Positions 63,468 through 64,000 of a stretch of DNA of 64,000 bases are shown in pieces. This DNA comes from Bradyrhizobium erythrophlei. Its GTDB lineage: Bacteria; Pseudomonadota; Alphaproteobacteria; Rhizobiales; Xanthobacteraceae. Numbering within the stretch: position 1 is the stretch's first letter; the number at the start of each line of letters is the position of its first letter. Location of the stretch: positions 620,001-684,000 of the forward strand of contig FSRD01000003.1 in assembly GCA_900129675.1 (NCBI GenBank), in the 5' to 3' direction. The position numbers and the translations under genes were made by a program. The notes under the pieces were generated by a model. It made no database searches. It saw only the letters and a list, made by a program, of their open reading frames with translations, and was not told the DNA's origin.

Positions 63468-63839
63468 ATGAGATTCGTAATGGCAATCCTAGCGGCTCTC
63501 TCGATGGCTTCGCCGGCTTTTGCCGAGGAGTATGAAAAAGGACCGAATGGCGGCCTGATGCTGGACGTCGCCGGCATTGATGCCGAACTGATGACATCGG
63601 GCAACGTCGTTACGATCAACGTCTTTGAGGCGTACAAAGCGAAACCGGTCTCGACAAAGGGCTATACGGCTGCGGTGCTCATTGTCAGCGGCGCTAATCG
63701 CGAGCCCGTCACTCTGACGCAGTCGGGCGAGAACAGCCTGAAGGGCGAGGCGAAGAAGCCGATTCCGGCAGACGCCACAATCACGCTCACAATCAAGACC
63801 GCCGAAGGAAAATCGGGTCAGGTAAAATTCAAAAAGTAG
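63468..63839 (+). CDS. Small periplasmic protein of the efflux operon
   Basis: 123 residues: signal peptide (RFVMAILAALSMASPAFA) and a mature ~100-residue beta-rich domain (GPNGGLMLDVAGIDAELM, VTINVFEAYKAKPVS, TITLTIKTAEGKSGQVKF). A strong AAGGAG lies eight bases before the ATG, and it starts 11 bases after czcA. The NGG near the start recalls metal-efflux-linked proteins with a GPNGG signature, but I cannot assign a reaction. It may bind metal or assist the pump. Confidence 0.75.
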   Translation: MRFVMAILAALSMASPAFAEEYEKGPNGGLMLDVAGIDAELMTSGNVVTINVFEAYKAKPVSTKGYTAAVLIVSGANREPVTLTQSGENSLKGEAKKPIPADATITLTIKTAEGKSGQVKFKK

Positions 63840-63876
63840 GCACATCGATTGCGGCGCCAACTTTCTGACGGATCGC

Positions 63877-64000
63877 ATGTCTATTGAGCAGAGAGCATCG
63901 TCCGGTTACGTAGGCGACGTGGCTCGACCCTGCGCCCGCCTTGCGGGTCGGCGCGTCGGCCGTTTGCTTGGTCTGCTGATCCTGTCGTCATTTGCTTTGC
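63877..64000 (+). CDS. N-terminus of an exported or membrane protein, cut by the right edge
   Basis: From ATG 63877 the frame stays open to the end of the window: a basic N-terminal part (RPCARLAGRRVGRL), then a hydrophobic run (LLGLLILSSFAL) like a signal peptide. It follows the small periplasmic protein by 37 bases and is likely in the same operon. Only 41 codons are visible, so the family cannot be judged. Confidence 0.5.
   Translation, partial: MSIEQRASSGYVGDVARPCARLAGRRVGRLLGLLILSSFAL

Overview
The window looks like chromosome from a Bradyrhizobium-type alphaproteobacterium (Nitrobacteraceae; Bradyrhizobium or a close relative). The base composition is high in G+C throughout. The gene set is typical of that group: a TIGR03808/TIGR03809 pair, two DUF2336 proteins, a MucR/Ros regulator, a lone SufE, DUF5330, DUF1491, OpgC, Mth938-like and CYTH-CHAD proteins, a folP-folB-folK cluster, and a heterodimeric methylmalonyl-CoA mutase. 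I saw no rRNA, tRNA, CRISPR array, transposase or phage gene, so this is mostly ordinary chromosome with small accessory pieces.

Layout. 0-4 kb: the start of a small secreted protein (cut by the left edge) diverges from an ECF sigma factor and its NrsF-type membrane anti-sigma. A DUF2336 protein and a membrane diguanylate cyclase follow. 4.3-7.4 kb: a second ECF sigma factor, a one-pass anti-sigma factor and a secreted subtilase form an overlapping operon. 7.4-10 kb: a terminator with a possible small RNA, then TIGR03809 and Tat-exported TIGR03808. 10-20.7 kb, minus strand: pyroglutamyl peptidase, MeaB, an MntA/HepT toxin-antitoxin pair, a DUF3298 protein, both methylmalonyl-CoA mutase subunits with a GFA-family gene between them, folK-folB-folP, and two small conserved proteins. 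21-31 kb: a HerA-like ATPase, GT87 and GT39 membrane glycosyltransferases, an M20 dipeptidase, a class II aldolase, a membrane protein, MucR, SufE and DUF5330. 31.7-35.4 kb: a DivJ-like kinase coupled to a peptidoglycan-binding protein, then OpgC. 35.5-41.3 kb: small conserved proteins, a decayed zinc-ribbon-like gene, a gene-poor stretch, Mth938-like, CYTH-CHAD, DUF2336 and a lipoprotein. 41.3-49.5 kb: LysR/MBL divergent pair, DUF1254-DUF1214-PBP1A, YcgN and an MFS exporter. 49.5-56.7 kb: a single-domain response regulator with a 1383-residue six-GAF histidine kinase, a ThDP enzyme and a YbaK-family deacylase. 57-64 kb: a CzcCBA-type heavy-metal efflux operon with small exported accessory proteins, running off the right edge.

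Themes. Much of the window concerns sensing at the envelope: two sigma/anti-sigma pairs, two histidine kinases, a diguanylate cyclase, a subtilase, a PBP and a metal pump. Methylmalonyl-CoA mutase and its chaperone MeaB lie in one locus but are separated by unrelated genes, including a toxin-antitoxin pair. Several families of palindromic intergenic repeats (at 9995, 15490, 22658, 25592 and 30203) sit at gene ends.

Best leads: (1) the anti-sigma factor at 4919 has a periplasmic domain that resembles the prodomain of the subtilase encoded next to it; (2) the metal-efflux adaptor at 59261 appears to lack the alpha-helical hairpin; (3) the HepT at 11743 has an altered RX4HXY motif; (4) the MucR at 29787 has lost most zinc ligands; (5) the six-GAF kinase shows near-identical DNA repeats. 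All family names come from reading the sequence; no search was run.
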